The notes under the pieces are model-generated. The model was given only the letters and a program-made list of their open reading frames with translations. It had not been told where the DNA came from and did no database searches. Below are positions 11,650 to 24,099 of a stretch of DNA of 64,000 nucleotides, piece by piece. A program made the position numbers and the translations under genes. Position 1 is the stretch's first letter, and each line of letters begins with the position of its first letter. The DNA lies in assembly GCA_050084985.1 (NCBI GenBank), contig JBITNC010000001.1, positions 110,918,001-110,982,000 of the forward strand, given 5' to 3'. This DNA comes from Nageia nagi. Its lineage: Eukaryota; Pinophyta.

Positions 11650-13060
11650 ACCATCATTATATTCCTCATATTTTGCCTCATCCATATCTCCCTCTATGTT
11701 TGGATCATATTCATCCTATTCTAGGTTGGTCTTCTCATTATTATCATGACTTGCATCTAGTGTCTCATCATGTGCATCACCCATGTCATATGAACCCCAT
11801 CCTACTTGAGTGTATCCTATGTCCCACCTTGTTTGTGCATCCCCTATGTCATCTTCACCTTCACCATGTTTAGCCTATTCTACCTCATGTATGCCTAGGT
11901 GGTGAGGATTATGATTGCACTACCAATCCAAATAGTTCTTGGTATGCTCAAGACTATCTAAATTTGGGTCATCCTTGAAACTAGAATCCTCATTGAGGGA
12001 TGTCCACTTGCAATCCTAATCTAGTACTAGCTTTTAGTCCTCTATAAACTCCCTATTATAGTATTAGCATAATACTATCTTATAGTCATTTAGCATCCCC
12101 TATTACATCCTAAACTATTAAAGTACTCACTCCAACTTGTATGGCTCAACTAGTGCCCTATTTTCCTAAATGTATGTAGAGTGTCTCATCCAAGCTAGCT
12201 CATGCATATCCTTGTCAAATTATAGGGCATACCTATAGGGATACTAGTACATCTAAGAATATTTGAATGTATCAAACTATATCCTCCATCCCTCTAAAAC
12301 CACATTAGGAAAGTTAGGACCCTATGTAGTTGCCCATAGCTACCATGTGGGCACATTGTCAAGTAGGTCTAGTGGTAGAGAGGTCAATTTAGAGATGCCT
12401 ATGTGATCATAGGCCCATACTTGTAGTATTATAGAGTGATCCACCTATCTCCCTCCTCTCTCCACCTTATCAAATTAATGTAAATCATGATATAATTGTG
12501 TTAAGATAGCTAGGCACCATGCATATCACTACTCATGTAAAACCATTTCCATGATGATAGGAACCATTACCAAAAAAAAAGTCTCATTTCTCTTGTCTAA
12601 ATAGACAAAAACATCCAATAGGTAGGTAATGAGGAGCCTCAATCATAGGTCATCTCATGCTAAAGGATCCTCTGTTACATGTCACATTAAGAAAACTCCC
12701 CTCTTCTTATGTTTTACCTCATCTGAGCCTGTGAGCCATTTAAGCCACTCAGCTACTCATTCCATGTTGGAAATGGGAACCATATTCACCAACTTACCTC
12801 TGATAGGTGGGTTAGTGATCCTATATATGTCCTTTAGTATCACTATGGTCTTCCTGATGGGTAGGTGAAAGGTGTTAGAATTATAATCCCACCTTTCCAT
12901 CAAAGCCATAAACATGTCTTGATCATGGTAAATATAATCAATAAAAGCCAAGTAACTCAAGGAAATAGCCTCAAGTGTGCTCTAGCTCTCCTCTAATTAG
13001 GGCCATTATTGAGCAATAATGAAAGTAGTACTTTTCCTAAAAGCCCTCCTATAGTAGCTA
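11650..13060 (-). pseudogene. Plant mobile domain (PMD) relic
   Basis: PMD proteins are a plant family with both cellular members and members carried by transposable elements. The minus strand reads LMERWDYNSNTFHLPIR, KTIVILKDIYRITNPPIRGK, then LLITYLLDVFVYLDKRNE. These align by eye with the G2 PMD gene (LLDRWDTVTCTFHL, EMTITVEDIHRL) and with the family pattern E/D-RW...TFHLP-GE-T-T-DV...G. The best open piece is 12757-12960; the rest is cut by many stops. Downstream to about 11650 there are only weak matches to the PMD C-terminal half. A nearby gag fragment on the opposite strand suggests an antisense PMD inside a lost element, as in G2. Confidence 0.7.
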
Positions 13061-14065
13061 TGATCCTAAAAAAAAGCACCTAAAAGGTAAGTTAGTTTAA
13101 TTCATAAATGCATTTTTTTAAGTTTTATATATAAATATAAAAGGACCACCAATGGTCTAAGAATAATAAAGAGGATAGCCCATGGTCCAAACTAGGGTAT
13201 AAGGGACCATCGGTAGCCCTCTTCCCATATGGCATGATGATAAAATTTTGTGTAGAAGGTCATACAAAAAATACAAACATGGACATGTAGATAGAAAAAT
13301 GAAAAATAGCACTAAAAATAAAAAATGAAATCATGTGTTATAATAGGTGAAACCCTGGGGATAGAATGCTAGATTTATAGAAAAGCTATAAAAACATAGA
13401 AAAAAGTAGGAATACACCAAATAAAATATAGGTAAAGATGATATACCTAATGGCTAGTATGAGATTTCATCACCAAAGTAGATCTATGTCTCTCCCAACA
13501 TGTGATTGGTAAAGCCATAATAGGAAGCTATGGGAAAGTAGTAGAAGCAATCATAGATTGATAGTAGCAAAGTCAAAAATAAACACCCACTAAACACATT
13601 CCTAAAAACTCTAAAGCACTCTTCACTCTCAAAATGCAAGCAAGTGATAATGAAAGGGGGGTCAAGCTCTTTTGATAAGATTTCAAAAGCACATATTCCT
13701 AAATAGTCTCAATTATATAACTATGGATTACAAGTAGGTATGCAAAGTAATTAGTTAGAATCAATAAGAAATATACCATTATTTAGGTTTTACAATTTTC
13801 AAAAGTTCATTAAGAAAATGATCACCCATGATCTTCTTCTATGAAGCATTAAAGACTATCTATAATGTGCTTCTATCAAAATAGACCACTTATGTTCCTT
13901 ATTTTGTCAAATTGAACATCTTGATTTGTTGGACATGATGAAGAATTACTTATATGGCTATATCTTGGATCATATTTTGTTATATGCCTTTTAGCATGAA
14001 TTTTTGGCCCCCACATAGACATCATGGGTCTTCAGCATGATATTTCATGCATTATCACATATTAT
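13061..14065. other. Unassigned non-coding interval
   Basis: AT-rich sequence with no supported gene. A poorly conserved GGACCAYNGGTGG-like phrase recurs around 13141-13210. Nothing else is recognised. Confidence 0.4.
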
Positions 14066-14361
14066 CATGCCTCTTGGTTCAGAGTTTTGGCTCTCATCAT
14101 ATCATGCCTCTTGGCATAGAGTTTTAATTCTCATATTATCATGCCTCTTAGTGCAGAGTTTTAGCTCTCATCATATCATGCCTCTTGGCATAGAGTTTTA
14201 CCTCTCATTATATCATTCCTCTCAGCATAGAGTTTTAGTTCTCATCATATCATATCCCTTAGCATAGAGTTTGAGCTCTCATCATATCATGCCTCTTAGC
14301 ATAGATTTTTAGTTCTCATCATATCATGCCTCTTGGCATAGAGTCTTATATTCCATATATA
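14066..14361. repeat. Tandem array of eight 37-bp units
   Basis: Units start CATGCCTCTTGG or a close variant at 14066, 14103, 14140, 14177, 14214, 14251, 14288 and 14325. The spacing is exactly 37 bp with no indel. Each unit contains AGAGTTTTAGCTCTCATCAT with base substitutions. Diverged, irregularly spaced versions extend to about 14500. Since 37 is not a multiple of 3, the apparent reading frame over the array is not coding. Confidence 0.95.
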
Positions 14362-15757
14362 CATGATATGGAGTCTGGTTCTTATATGGATACAATATTC
14401 CACTTGGTGTGAAGTCTTAGCTTCCATTATATTGTAGTTATGCAGAACTTAGTTCTTATCATATTATAGAAGGCCTCTTGGCATAGAGTTTAGCTCTCAT
14501 TATACTAATATATGCTCTTCTCTTGTGTTTATAAAAGTTTTCATATGTCATATGTTGTCTTGTCAACAAGGTCTTGGTATGGTCATGTGTGGTCATTTGT
14601 GGTCATGGGTTATCATGTATTATATTGTGTTCGGTATCTTGTTTTGTCATGTTGTCTCACTATTATTGTCTTATTTCATTGAGTCATTAAGCATGTCATC
14701 ATGTGTTGTTAGTATCATTTGAAAAACATCATAGCAAGGCATTTTCTCAACCCATATCTAGCTTTTATGGGTTTTACTATATTATAGTCTTTGTTGAAAT
14801 TCAAATTGATTAGTGTTAGTATTATGCTTATCAATGCTTTCTAATATTTCATTGCTATGACATCTTGATTGTACTTTGAATGAAAAATCTCAATGCACCT
14901 AGTGATATCAATTTCTCATCCAAAGTGGGGCATATGCTATGGCATAAAATTTATTTATGCAAATTAAATAAATACATTTGCTTGCACTAATGCACACCTA
15001 GAATATTTAATGCAATGATATCAATGCTTATCTTGAATATGATCATAATGTTAATGTTTATTTTAAATATGGTTATGATATCAATTGTTGTCTTGAATAT
15101 CATTATATATTGTGGGCTAACTCTATTTATGTAGGTACATACCAACCTCAGGAGTAGGTCATATTATTATCTATATAAATAGGGATCTAATAGCAAGTCC
15201 ACATCAAGGAGATACATGATCCCATATTTGGTCTTGGTGGTGGCAATCCTTTAGGTGTCTTTTAACATCATCATTCAAGGCTATGGTTTGTGTACTTTCT
15301 TATGTGATCTATTTTGATGTTAATGATCTATATTAACATCACATCTCTATTCAAAACATCCATATGCAAGTACTTGACAAAGGTTGAGAATAAAAGGCAC
15401 TTTTAAGAAGACCATAAATACTCCTTATTCATGCTAAATACACCATCGATGCTCCTTTTGAACACCATATAGATTACCTACAATCCTATTTTTGTAATAT
15501 TTTAGGTCATAGCTTCTAGAGCAAGATTTGTTTGCTTTCAACATATAAAATATATCATCATCCTCTAGTTTCAAGTATGCTTTGTAAGGTAAGTATATAA
15601 ATTATAGTTCTTGATTGGTATTATCATCCTAATTCTAGAGTGGCTATCTTATTCATCCATTTTTTTGTGTGGTCTAAATTGCTATCCATGGCTCAAAATA
15701 AATATCTTGGGTGTATAATTATTTATTTATTTGCATTCTCAAAATATTTGTAAATAG
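14362..15757. other. Unassigned interval
   Basis: No coding or RNA gene is recognised. The first 150 bp hold decayed copies of the 37-bp unit. The remainder may include more of the element C LTR or of an older element, but I see no clear boundaries. Confidence 0.4.
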
Positions 15758-16100
15758 TCATCTCTCCTTGGACTTAGAAGAAAGAATCCAAAAGAACCTC
15801 CGCATTTTGTAAACTCTTCTAATGACATCATCATATCTCAAGTTTGGCGATATGACAAAAATGAAATTTTGCTATTTTGCATGATGTCATCTCTCTTTAG
15901 GCTCAAAAAAAAGAATCAAAAAGAACCTTTGCACTTTGTAAACTCTTCTAATGAAATCATCATCTCCCAAGTTCAATTATACTTAGCTTATTTTCATATG
16001 AAAGACTTTGAAATCTCCATAACTACAAAAGAGTGCTTCAAATACATTGAATATTCTTCTAGAGGCTTCTCAAAAATGTAGATTTATATATAAGTATACA
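15758..16100 (-). repeat. Element C 3' LTR (part)
   Basis: It shares with 27151-27495 the word TCATCTCTCCTTGGACTTAG, the 129-bp spacing to the next copy (15758 to 15887), CTTCTAATGACATCATCAT, and the end AGATTTATATATAAGTATACA. The left limit is uncertain. Confidence 0.75.
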
Positions 16101-16312
16101 TTTTGGCAAATTTTGAGGAAAATTTCACCTTATCAAAAAACATTTGGGACCTAGGCTAGTAGAATGTTTGAAAACATCACTTAACTACTAATCAACTGCT
16201 ACACTTTGAGTAAATTTTCTTGGATATTAGATAAATCTTTCAATTAAAACTCAAATAAAGCTATTAAATTGGAGATATCATATGAAACTTGCCTTTGAGT
16301 GTGGAGGAATTA

Positions 16313-19000
16313 TTATAGATTAACTTTTAATTTTCCATAATGCTCAAAGAATTGTAGTATACTTTTTTCATTTAATGAAGCTATTAAGCTACTTATGTCT
16401 AAATTATTTATTGTAGCCTCTTGGATTTTGCTCAAAAATTCTATATTTGGGATAGGTGTTTTATCTACCTTCCATAAAATTGGTGACCCTAATGACACTA
16501 TGTCCTACACTTCTCCCTTCAAAGAATTAATCTTGTTCCATAATTTGAGGAGGCTTTTCTCTATACTATCATAGACTCCTTTCCCTTACATAGGGTGATT
16601 AATCCATGTTAATATCTCCATTTTTATTACTAGATTCAAAGACTTTAATTGTTCATTGGAGGCTTTGCTCATATTTTCAATTACCTTCTTGGCATCCTCT
16701 GTTAGTGGCTCATAGCTAGCCTTTTTCTTGAGCACCTTTACATTGAGCTTATTTAACCCTTTGAATTAAGTCTCCACATGATTTCAAAATTGTATCACAA
16801 TTTTCAAGTTTGGAGTGATTGATTTCTAGAACTCTTTTTTTATCTTTAGTAAAAATGCCTTTTCTACTTTGTTTGTATGAGCAAGTTGTTGTAGTTGTGC
16901 CAAACTAGCATTTAGATTGCTAATGGTTGCATCCTTCAAAGCCTTTTTAGTATCTTTAGTTGCTAGCTCTTGGTATTTTCTACAATGATAGCTTATTTCT
17001 TGCCTAACTCTACCTTCGTTTTAGTAAGTTCAACATCTCTTTTTGCTAATGCATCAATTGTAGGAGCATTGGCCAAAGCTTTCTTCAACCTATTAATTTG
17101 ATAATTTGCAACTTTTAATTTGGAATTTTGAAGCTCTATCTACTTCTCAACTAACTCATTAGACTTGATCACTTTATTATACTTAGCCTCTACCTTGGTG
17201 GCTTTAGAGATATTCAAGTTAACTACAATGTGTAGTAACTCATTTTTATCCTATCTAGGCACATTGGCTAGGTCTATCATGATGCTTGTATTCATAGTTG
17301 TGAGGTCCCTAGGAGCTTCTTAAGATTCATGAGCAATTGCCATCTCTAAGACCTTGCTCTTGGAGTCTAGAAAACTTTAAAGACTTACTAGATTGCTTGG
17401 TGGAGGAATCTTCTTTAGCTACTTACCCATCTAAGCCTATTGCTTTGCCTTCACTTGCTGGTACTATTATATTATTCCATTAGTAAACACTTGATTCCTA
17501 GAGATAATGATAAATAATGAACTAGGACTCAAATTTTGTATAGGTGCTGACATAATTTGTTTGGCTAGAGTTGGATGGCTAGCTTGGGAAGGGTCTAGGT
17601 TGATATTGATGATTGGGTTTATTGGTGAAAGTGGATTTATAGGCATCAAGGGAAATTGAGCAATATGGGTGATGAATTATGTAGTTGAGGTAGAAAGTGG
17701 AACTACTTGGGGTATGACTAGTGTAGGTGTGGTTGATGCTGATGTAAATGGAGGGATTGGAGGTATGACTAGTGTCAGTATTACTAATGCTACTAATGAA
17801 GGAGATGTAGCTAGGGTTAATTGATAAATTGAAGTAGAATACGAAGTAGAGTGAAGAGAATGCATACTTAGATGCATAGGGGCCTATTTGGCATGCTTTT
17901 ATAGCTACATGCCTTGGGAGATAGGTATATCCTTTCTCTTTGAAGAATATAATTTCTTGACCTCTTATGGAGAGCTCTATGAAACATTCTTTTACAATGC
18001 TTAAGCTTACTCTTCCCTATGGCTAATTTCTTCTACATATAAAGAGCCTTCATCTAATGAATCAACATTATTAAGATGCTTTAGATGCCACATATTCATA
18101 AATAAATCATCTATATCTAACTCCAATAGTGTAAATTGATTCTTGAATTCAATTTGGTATTAATTAAAAGCTATTATTTTCTCCAAAGACCACTTATTAC
18201 TTTTAAGCTATTTTATCATGTTTTTCAAAATGCCATCCCTTTTGGGGTCATAATTCACTTTGATTTCATAAAAACTTAGCCAAAGTGGGAGATGATCCTT
18301 GGTGATAATGGTTGTAGGCCTTAGGGCTTCATTCTCTCCCCTTTTCCTCCATTATTCAATTTTAGGTCTCCACTCAACCCTAAAGCTTGGTGGGTTCAAC
18401 TATGATTTAATTTTGTTTTATAAATAATCCACCAAATCATATAGCTAGTATTGATTTAGCCTCTTTAGCTTTAGCATAGTTAATTTCTCCTTTAACAATT
18501 TGCATCCCCCCTACCTTGAAGCACCAAATTATTAATTTGATGGGGGATTGGGTAGATCTACCTTTTCTTGGTCATAGTACCATATTTGGAATCTATGTAA
18601 TCTAATTTTTGGTCATACTCCATGCTAAAGACCCAATCTATCATGTGTATGGGTAATAGAAAGGGATGGATAGAATACCCATATAAATAGATAAGAGTCT
18701 CATTTTCCATAAAATACCAATCTTTGGTCTCACCTTGAGAGAGTCTCAAATAATATCTAGAAGCCTCTAATAGTTTAGGTGGTAGTGTACTAACCAAGGC
18801 CATGGTTGGGGCTAGGAAATATTCTACAAAAGAGTAATAGCATCCTAAAGATCTATTTTCATCATTCCAATTATCCATAGACCTAAAAAATCTATTACTA
18901 TTAGTTTTCTTCAGTTGTATCCTGGTGAAGGAGTTAGGATTTTGGTGGATGAAAAGCTAAATAATGTAAGATACATAAGAGAATTAGGAACAATTATCTA
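16313..19000 (-). pseudogene. Element C extra region downstream of integrase, coiled-coil coding relic
   Basis: This lies between integrase and the 3' LTR on the sense strand of element C. After stops are ignored, the minus strand at about 16700-17300 reads as a heptad-like, K/E/L/N-rich chain (KVEAKYNKVIKSNELVEK, NSKLKVANYQINRLKKAL). Upstream of it a 106-residue open piece at 18558-18878 contains LYGYSIHPFLLPIHMIDWVF and W/Y-rich segments. I do not recognise a family. It could be an extra ORF of the kind known in Tat elements, or a separate insertion. Proline/serine/threonine-rich pieces lie at 17467-17877. Confidence 0.45.
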
Positions 19001-20010
19001 TTATGGTTAAATACTCTATGATACCATCTATAATTACTATCAACTAGTCAAATATAGTAGGGTTATAAGGATGGTAGATTTTATAAGCAATGGCTAGTTG
19101 AGTAGGTGATGAAAATCTATCAGTTTCTTACCCCATAACTATTCTAATCATACATAGAAGCAATTGAAGGTGGTGGAAGAAAATAGATATAGGGGCATCT
19201 ATTTGCAAGAATTCCATGAAATCAATGGTAGAACATTGTTTCATCTAGTTTACAATCTTCAAGCTCACCATAGGGGAAGGTCTCATATCAAGATCCAATA
19301 AATATAGGGTTTTTTGAGATGCAAGTGGATTGAAAGTAGCTATGATGGCTTGGGGAGTGAAATTCAAAATAAGTTTGCCCTATAAGTCCCTAAATTTTGG
19401 TGTAGGAATACATCTATGTGGAATGAAGTATATCAAACCAAAACGCATTGGTGAATGCACAATATGATTAAAACTAAAAATTGGGCACTTACCTTTAGCT
19501 ATGCCTTTTGGGTTTTTATCTTTTGCAATTATCTTAGTATCCCATAACAACTTCATGCAGTCAATGAATTATAAATTCTTACCCTAAGCATGAGGCATTT
19601 AAATTTCTTTATAACATAGAGGCTACCCTTGAATATTGATTCTCTTACTTAAATAATGCTTTCAAACTCCTCACTTTTTAGAAAACTTAGATACTAGATG
19701 CTCTAAACTTGGAAACCTTGTCTACTCAAAAAACCTTATGCTCAACCAAAACCAATTGCTTAAGGATATAGAGTTTTTTCTCGAATGCCTTCAAAACCTT
19801 ACAAGAATAATGCATTTATTTTTTTATTAAAGGTGAATCATGTATACTCCCTTATTTAGTATTCTTTGTACAATGTAATGATTGAGCCAACTTCATTAAA
19901 TGCTAACATGACTTTGTTGGAAATTGAGAGCTTGAAATAATAAATAAAATAAATGCATAAAGCAAACACAATTCAAAAATACTTACAAGGTAATGAATAT
20001 CTATTTCATC
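19001..20010. other. Unassigned interval between extra ORF and integrase of element C
   Basis: AT-rich with no recognisable domain on either strand. It may hold the N-terminal part of the extra region (19001-19500) and an untranslated spacer (19600-20010). Confidence 0.35.
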
Positions 20011-21200
20011 TTAATTCCCCACCCATGCAAGTTGATAATGCTTTAAATGCTGGCCATTTACTATAATTGGTAATTCATGCCCATAAAACTTGGCCAATAT
20101 GAAGGTGTTTTCTACAATACATTTTGCTATTATATAAGGCTTGGAGAATAATGATTCAAACTTCTTATATTTTCCTAGCTTTGTCCTATCCTCATCCCAT
20201 TTTAGAACCAACTCTCCCTCTTTGAAACTTTTTGATGATAATTTTTGGCTATCAACCAATTTCTTTACAATTTTACTCCTTTGTAAATTGATGTAAGCTT
20301 TTTCTTGAGATTCCTCAAGGTGCAATAATTCATTCATCAGTACCTATAGCAATTCAAACTCACCACTATATTCCTAAGCAATCCTTAGGGGATGCAAGCT
20401 CTATGTGACTAGGTAATTGAGCCCTTTTCCCATAAGGACTAGTTTTGATTGAAGATTTAACAATAATCCTATCCACCCATATGGCCCAATTTACCTTCTC
20501 ATGCTATGAATGGGTATTATCCTCCATTATCCTTTTCAATATTCTTATAAGATTTTTATTGGTAGATTCAGCCAATCCATTTCCTTGAGGGTAATAATTT
20601 AAAGAAGATTTCCAATAAATACTATACTTCAAAACAAACTCAGATAATTTAGCTCTAAATAAAGCTAGATCATTATTAGATATAATTATTTAGGGTATGT
20701 CATACTTGGTTATTAGTTTTTTAATGAACTTTATAATGGTTTTTTCATCTGCTTCTCTAATAGCTTCAACCTTCAACCACTTGGTAAAATAGTCAGTTAT
20801 AGTGAGAATAAATTTGTGTCTAATTTAAGAATTAGGATTAATAACCCTAATGAAATCCACACCCCATTAGTATAAGGGTTCTTCTACAATAATTGGTTGT
20901 AATGGTAAAGTTGCATTTCTCCTATGGCCTACAAATTTTTGATATTTTTCATAGCCTTTGGCTTTCACAAATGCCTCTTTGAACATGGTAGGCTAGTCAT
21001 ATCCTACCTGTACAATTTTTCCTACTATAGTATAGTCAAATATATGTCCCTTGGAAACTCTAGAATGGAATTCTTTGATTAACTGGGCAATTTTGGATGA
21101 AGGCACACACCTTAACAAGACCCCATCATGGTTTCTTCTATAGAGAACCTAATTTATCTTTGTATAATTTTTTATGAATCTTAAATCTCCTTTTTTATGA
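20011..21200 (-). pseudogene. Element C integrase
   Basis: The C-terminal 108 residues (20011-20337) are open and show GELVLKWDEDRTKLGKYKKF, FSKPYIIAKCIVENTFILAK and VNGQHLKHY, the GPY/F-type tail of Ty3 integrases. Upstream (about 20340-21200) the core is readable through stops. WGVDFI carries the first Asp, FILTITDYFTKWLK follows, the second-Asp motif reads ISNND where DN is usual, and GNGLAEST carries the Glu. There is no chromodomain. It is broken by several stops, mostly TAA/TAG at expected Gln/Trp positions. Confidence 0.82.
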
Positions 21201-22700
21201 GGCATTGAGATGTAGAGGTAGTTTTTGATTTAAAAGTACTTACCCAACTAAGACATCCAATCTCCTACTTCATCATTAAGATTTGCATCCAAATTTTTTA
21301 GTTCTATGAAATACATAATTTTTTCTCCTCAATCCATTTTGGTTGCTAACTATTTTCAAAGAGCTCTTCCCCTTATAAACTTGGTAGGGAAAATTTATAT
21401 CATATTTAAGGATTTTAAAGATCCATCTGAATCTTCCCTCACCCATATCACCCTTCATAATATAAGACCTAACATCCAGGTGAATAGCTGGGATGAATAT
21501 TTTACTTTGAGCTACATAATGTTTCAACTTGGTAAGGGCCTTCAAGATTGCTAACACTTATTTTTTTATGAAAGTGTATTTTTCTTTATAGTTATTCATA
21601 CTTTGACTTAATAAGGTAATAGGATGTTCATTATTGTTGTCATCTTTTTATGTTAACACAATGGAAACACTTACCTAGGAACCATATGCATATAATATGA
21701 ATTCTTTGTTAAAATTTGGATTTCTTAATACCAAAGCTTTGGTTATTACTAATTTGATTTGTTCAAAATCTAGCTTCCCTTCTTCATTCCATACAAAAGA
21801 TGTATCCTTTGTTAACATTGCAGTAATAGGTCTAATAACACCTAAGAAATCATGAATAAATATTCTTACAAAGTTGATCTATCCTAGAAAAGACTCTAAT
21901 GCTTTTCTATTAGAAGGTAGAGATAGTCTATTAATAGCTTCAACTCTATCTGGATCAACCAACCATCCTTCTTTGGAAATGACATGACTTAAAAATTTAC
22001 CTTTATTTATTGCAAAGATAGAATTTTTGGGTTAATGGAGATTCCAAAACTCTTGAATTTCATAAAATCCTATTCTAAATGTCGAATATGGTCTTCTTTC
22101 TTGTGTGAGAATATAGTAATATCATCTAGATATACTAATAAGCTTTTATTTACTAAATTCCCAAAAGCATGATCCATTACACTTTAAAAAGTGGCTCCAG
22201 CATTAGACAACCCAAAAGGCATTCTTTGAAAATCAAAAGTTCCCCATTTTGTGGTAAAACCAATTTTGAATTGATGTTCATTCTTAATCCATATTTGATT
22301 ATATCCAAAAAAACCATCTATTAGAGAGAAACATTCTACTCTAGCTATAGTGTTCAATATTTGTTCCATTGTGGACAAAGGATAATGATATTTTAAAGAA
22401 ACCCTATTCAAACCTCTAAAATCTACACATAATTGGATCTCTCAATTCTTTTTCTTTACAAGAACCAAGTTAGCTACCCATGTAGAATGCTTTATGGGAT
22501 AAATTATACTAGCTTTGTTCAACTTTAATACTTCCTATTTCATGGTAAGATCTATCTTAAGATTGACAAGCCTTTCTTTTTTTCTTATAGGTTTAGCATC
22601 CTTGATTAATTTAATAGCATGTTGGATTATAGATTCAAAAAATATCTTTAGATCTTCATAAGACCAAACAATTATATAAACATACAATTTGCACAATTGT
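21201..22700 (-). pseudogene. Element C reverse transcriptase and RNase H
   Basis: RT motifs in order on the minus strand: IQLCVDFRGLNRVSLKYHYP, ECFSLIDGFFGYNQIWIK (first catalytic Asp), FQRMPFGLSNAGATF, and LLVYLDDITIFSHKK with the YLDD active site intact. The connection and RNase H follow (LESFLG, FVWNEEGKLDFEQIK, and HPITLLSQSMNNYKEKY near 21600). One open piece is 22184-22411. The call to Ty3/gypsy is firm. The family differs from G1, G2 and F by its HYPLSTMEQIL finger motif. Confidence 0.88.
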
Positions 22701-22949
22701 ATGATCTTCTCAGTCTCTTGAAAGGTCTTGCATGTACCAACTTTAATAAGTTTTTCAAGAAATATTTCATATTTTCTAAAATTGTTAGGGTTAATGTTAA
22801 TACCCCTTATTTTATCCTAATCCTTTCTATTGAATAACCCTTTAAATGGAATCAAATCTTTTGGAATGGTGTTATTATTTAGTTGGATCACATCCTATTC
22901 TCTGAAACAACTTGGATCTTATTCTCTAATAGCATGGCGAATAGATTGT

Positions 22950-23590
22950 TGGAAAAAGAACTGATTGATTTGAGCTTTATCTCAAAAACCTACCAAAATA
23001 AGTCATTATCTAGAATAAAGGGTTTAAAAATGAGTTGAACTCCCTTTCTTTAGAACCAATCATTTATGGGATCAAAATTGGCTCCTATTTGAGCTAAAGC
23101 ACTAGCTTCTTAATTGAATTTTCTAGGGACTGATTGTATATGTAGTCCTTAAAAGTTTTCAAATAAATTCCATACCCTATTTTTGTAAGATTTTAGATAA
23201 TGATGCTTTATAGAATATTTTTCTATAACCTGATTCACCACTAATTTTGAGTCTCCTCTAACTATCAAGCATTTAATCTTCATTTTGATTGCTTGTTATA
23301 AACCAAGAAAAAAAGCTTCATACTTGGTTTCATTATTGGTGCACAACCATGTAAGCCTTTATGAAAATTTGTGGAACTTTTTAGTAAGATCAATCAATAC
23401 TATTCCAGTTTCTGATCCATTTTAGATCTAGCTCCATCGAAGAACATTTTCCAAATCTTACCTTTTTTGAAATCCTTAATAGTGAGTTTGGGTATGAAAG
23501 AATCTAGTTCCATCATATAGTAATTCCCAAATTCCATATCATGGATTGTGTTGAGCATATGTGTAAAATAGGGGTCTTTAGTATACAATT
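22950..23590 (-). pseudogene. RNase H-like domain located between protease and RT in element C
   Basis: The minus strand shows KIWKMFFDGARSK (first Asp), a strand-turn region, CTNNETKYEAFFLGL (Glu), CLIVRGDSKLVVNQVIEKYS (second Asp), and SVPRKFNQEASALAQ at the place where NxxAD-LA is usual, with Glu rather than Asp. Length and motif order match the second RNase H of G1 (HFDGSRCE, NNNVEYEAL, GDSLLIVNQV). It directly follows the protease (23619-24060) and precedes the RT N-terminus (about 22700). This order differs from the canonical Tat order, where the second RNase H follows RT-RNase H. Confidence 0.8.
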
Positions 23591-23618
23591 ATTATAATAA
23601 TTGATCTATTTCCTCTAA

Positions 23619-24060
23619 TTATCTTAATACTACTTTAACTTCCTCTTTTTTTTCAACATGTACATTAGCAATCTTTTCATTGTCTAGTATAACCCTGTTA
23701 TCTCCAAAAGGAATTAGATTATGCATATAATCCATTGCTATATAACCTCCTATCTTAATGATGAACTCTTGGGATAAACATAACCCAAACAAAGGAGGTA
23801 GTTCAACCACTACAATTTCTTGTATTATAACCACAAAAGGACCCTTATGTAATTTCATGACTATATCTTTAATAACACCAATAGTTTTGATTAGTATTAA
23901 ATCTAATTGTAATACTCTTATATATGTCCTTGTAACCGGTAGTCACATGACATCACATACTACCTTAGGCATGATAGTAGTGGTTGCTTCAGAGTCAAGT
24001 AGACAATTATGTAACACATACTCTTCAATCTCTAAAGTCATATAGAAGGCTAGGGCCTTA
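23619..24060 (-). pseudogene. Element C aspartic protease
   Basis: The active-site region reads CLLDSEATTTIMPKVV, where D-S-G-A is expected: another Gly-to-Glu, G-to-A change. It continues GLPVTRTYIRVLQLD and, after a stop, VVELPPLFGLCLSQEF in the C-terminal half. A stop occurs close after the active site. Confidence 0.75.
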
Positions 24061-24099
24061 TTTTTTCCCATTCTCAAATACTTAGATATTTAGAACAAA

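Noticed and set aside
14037-14267. Plus-strand frame of 76 codons over the 37-bp array
   Set aside because: The unit is not a multiple of three, so the frame is a by-product of low stop density.
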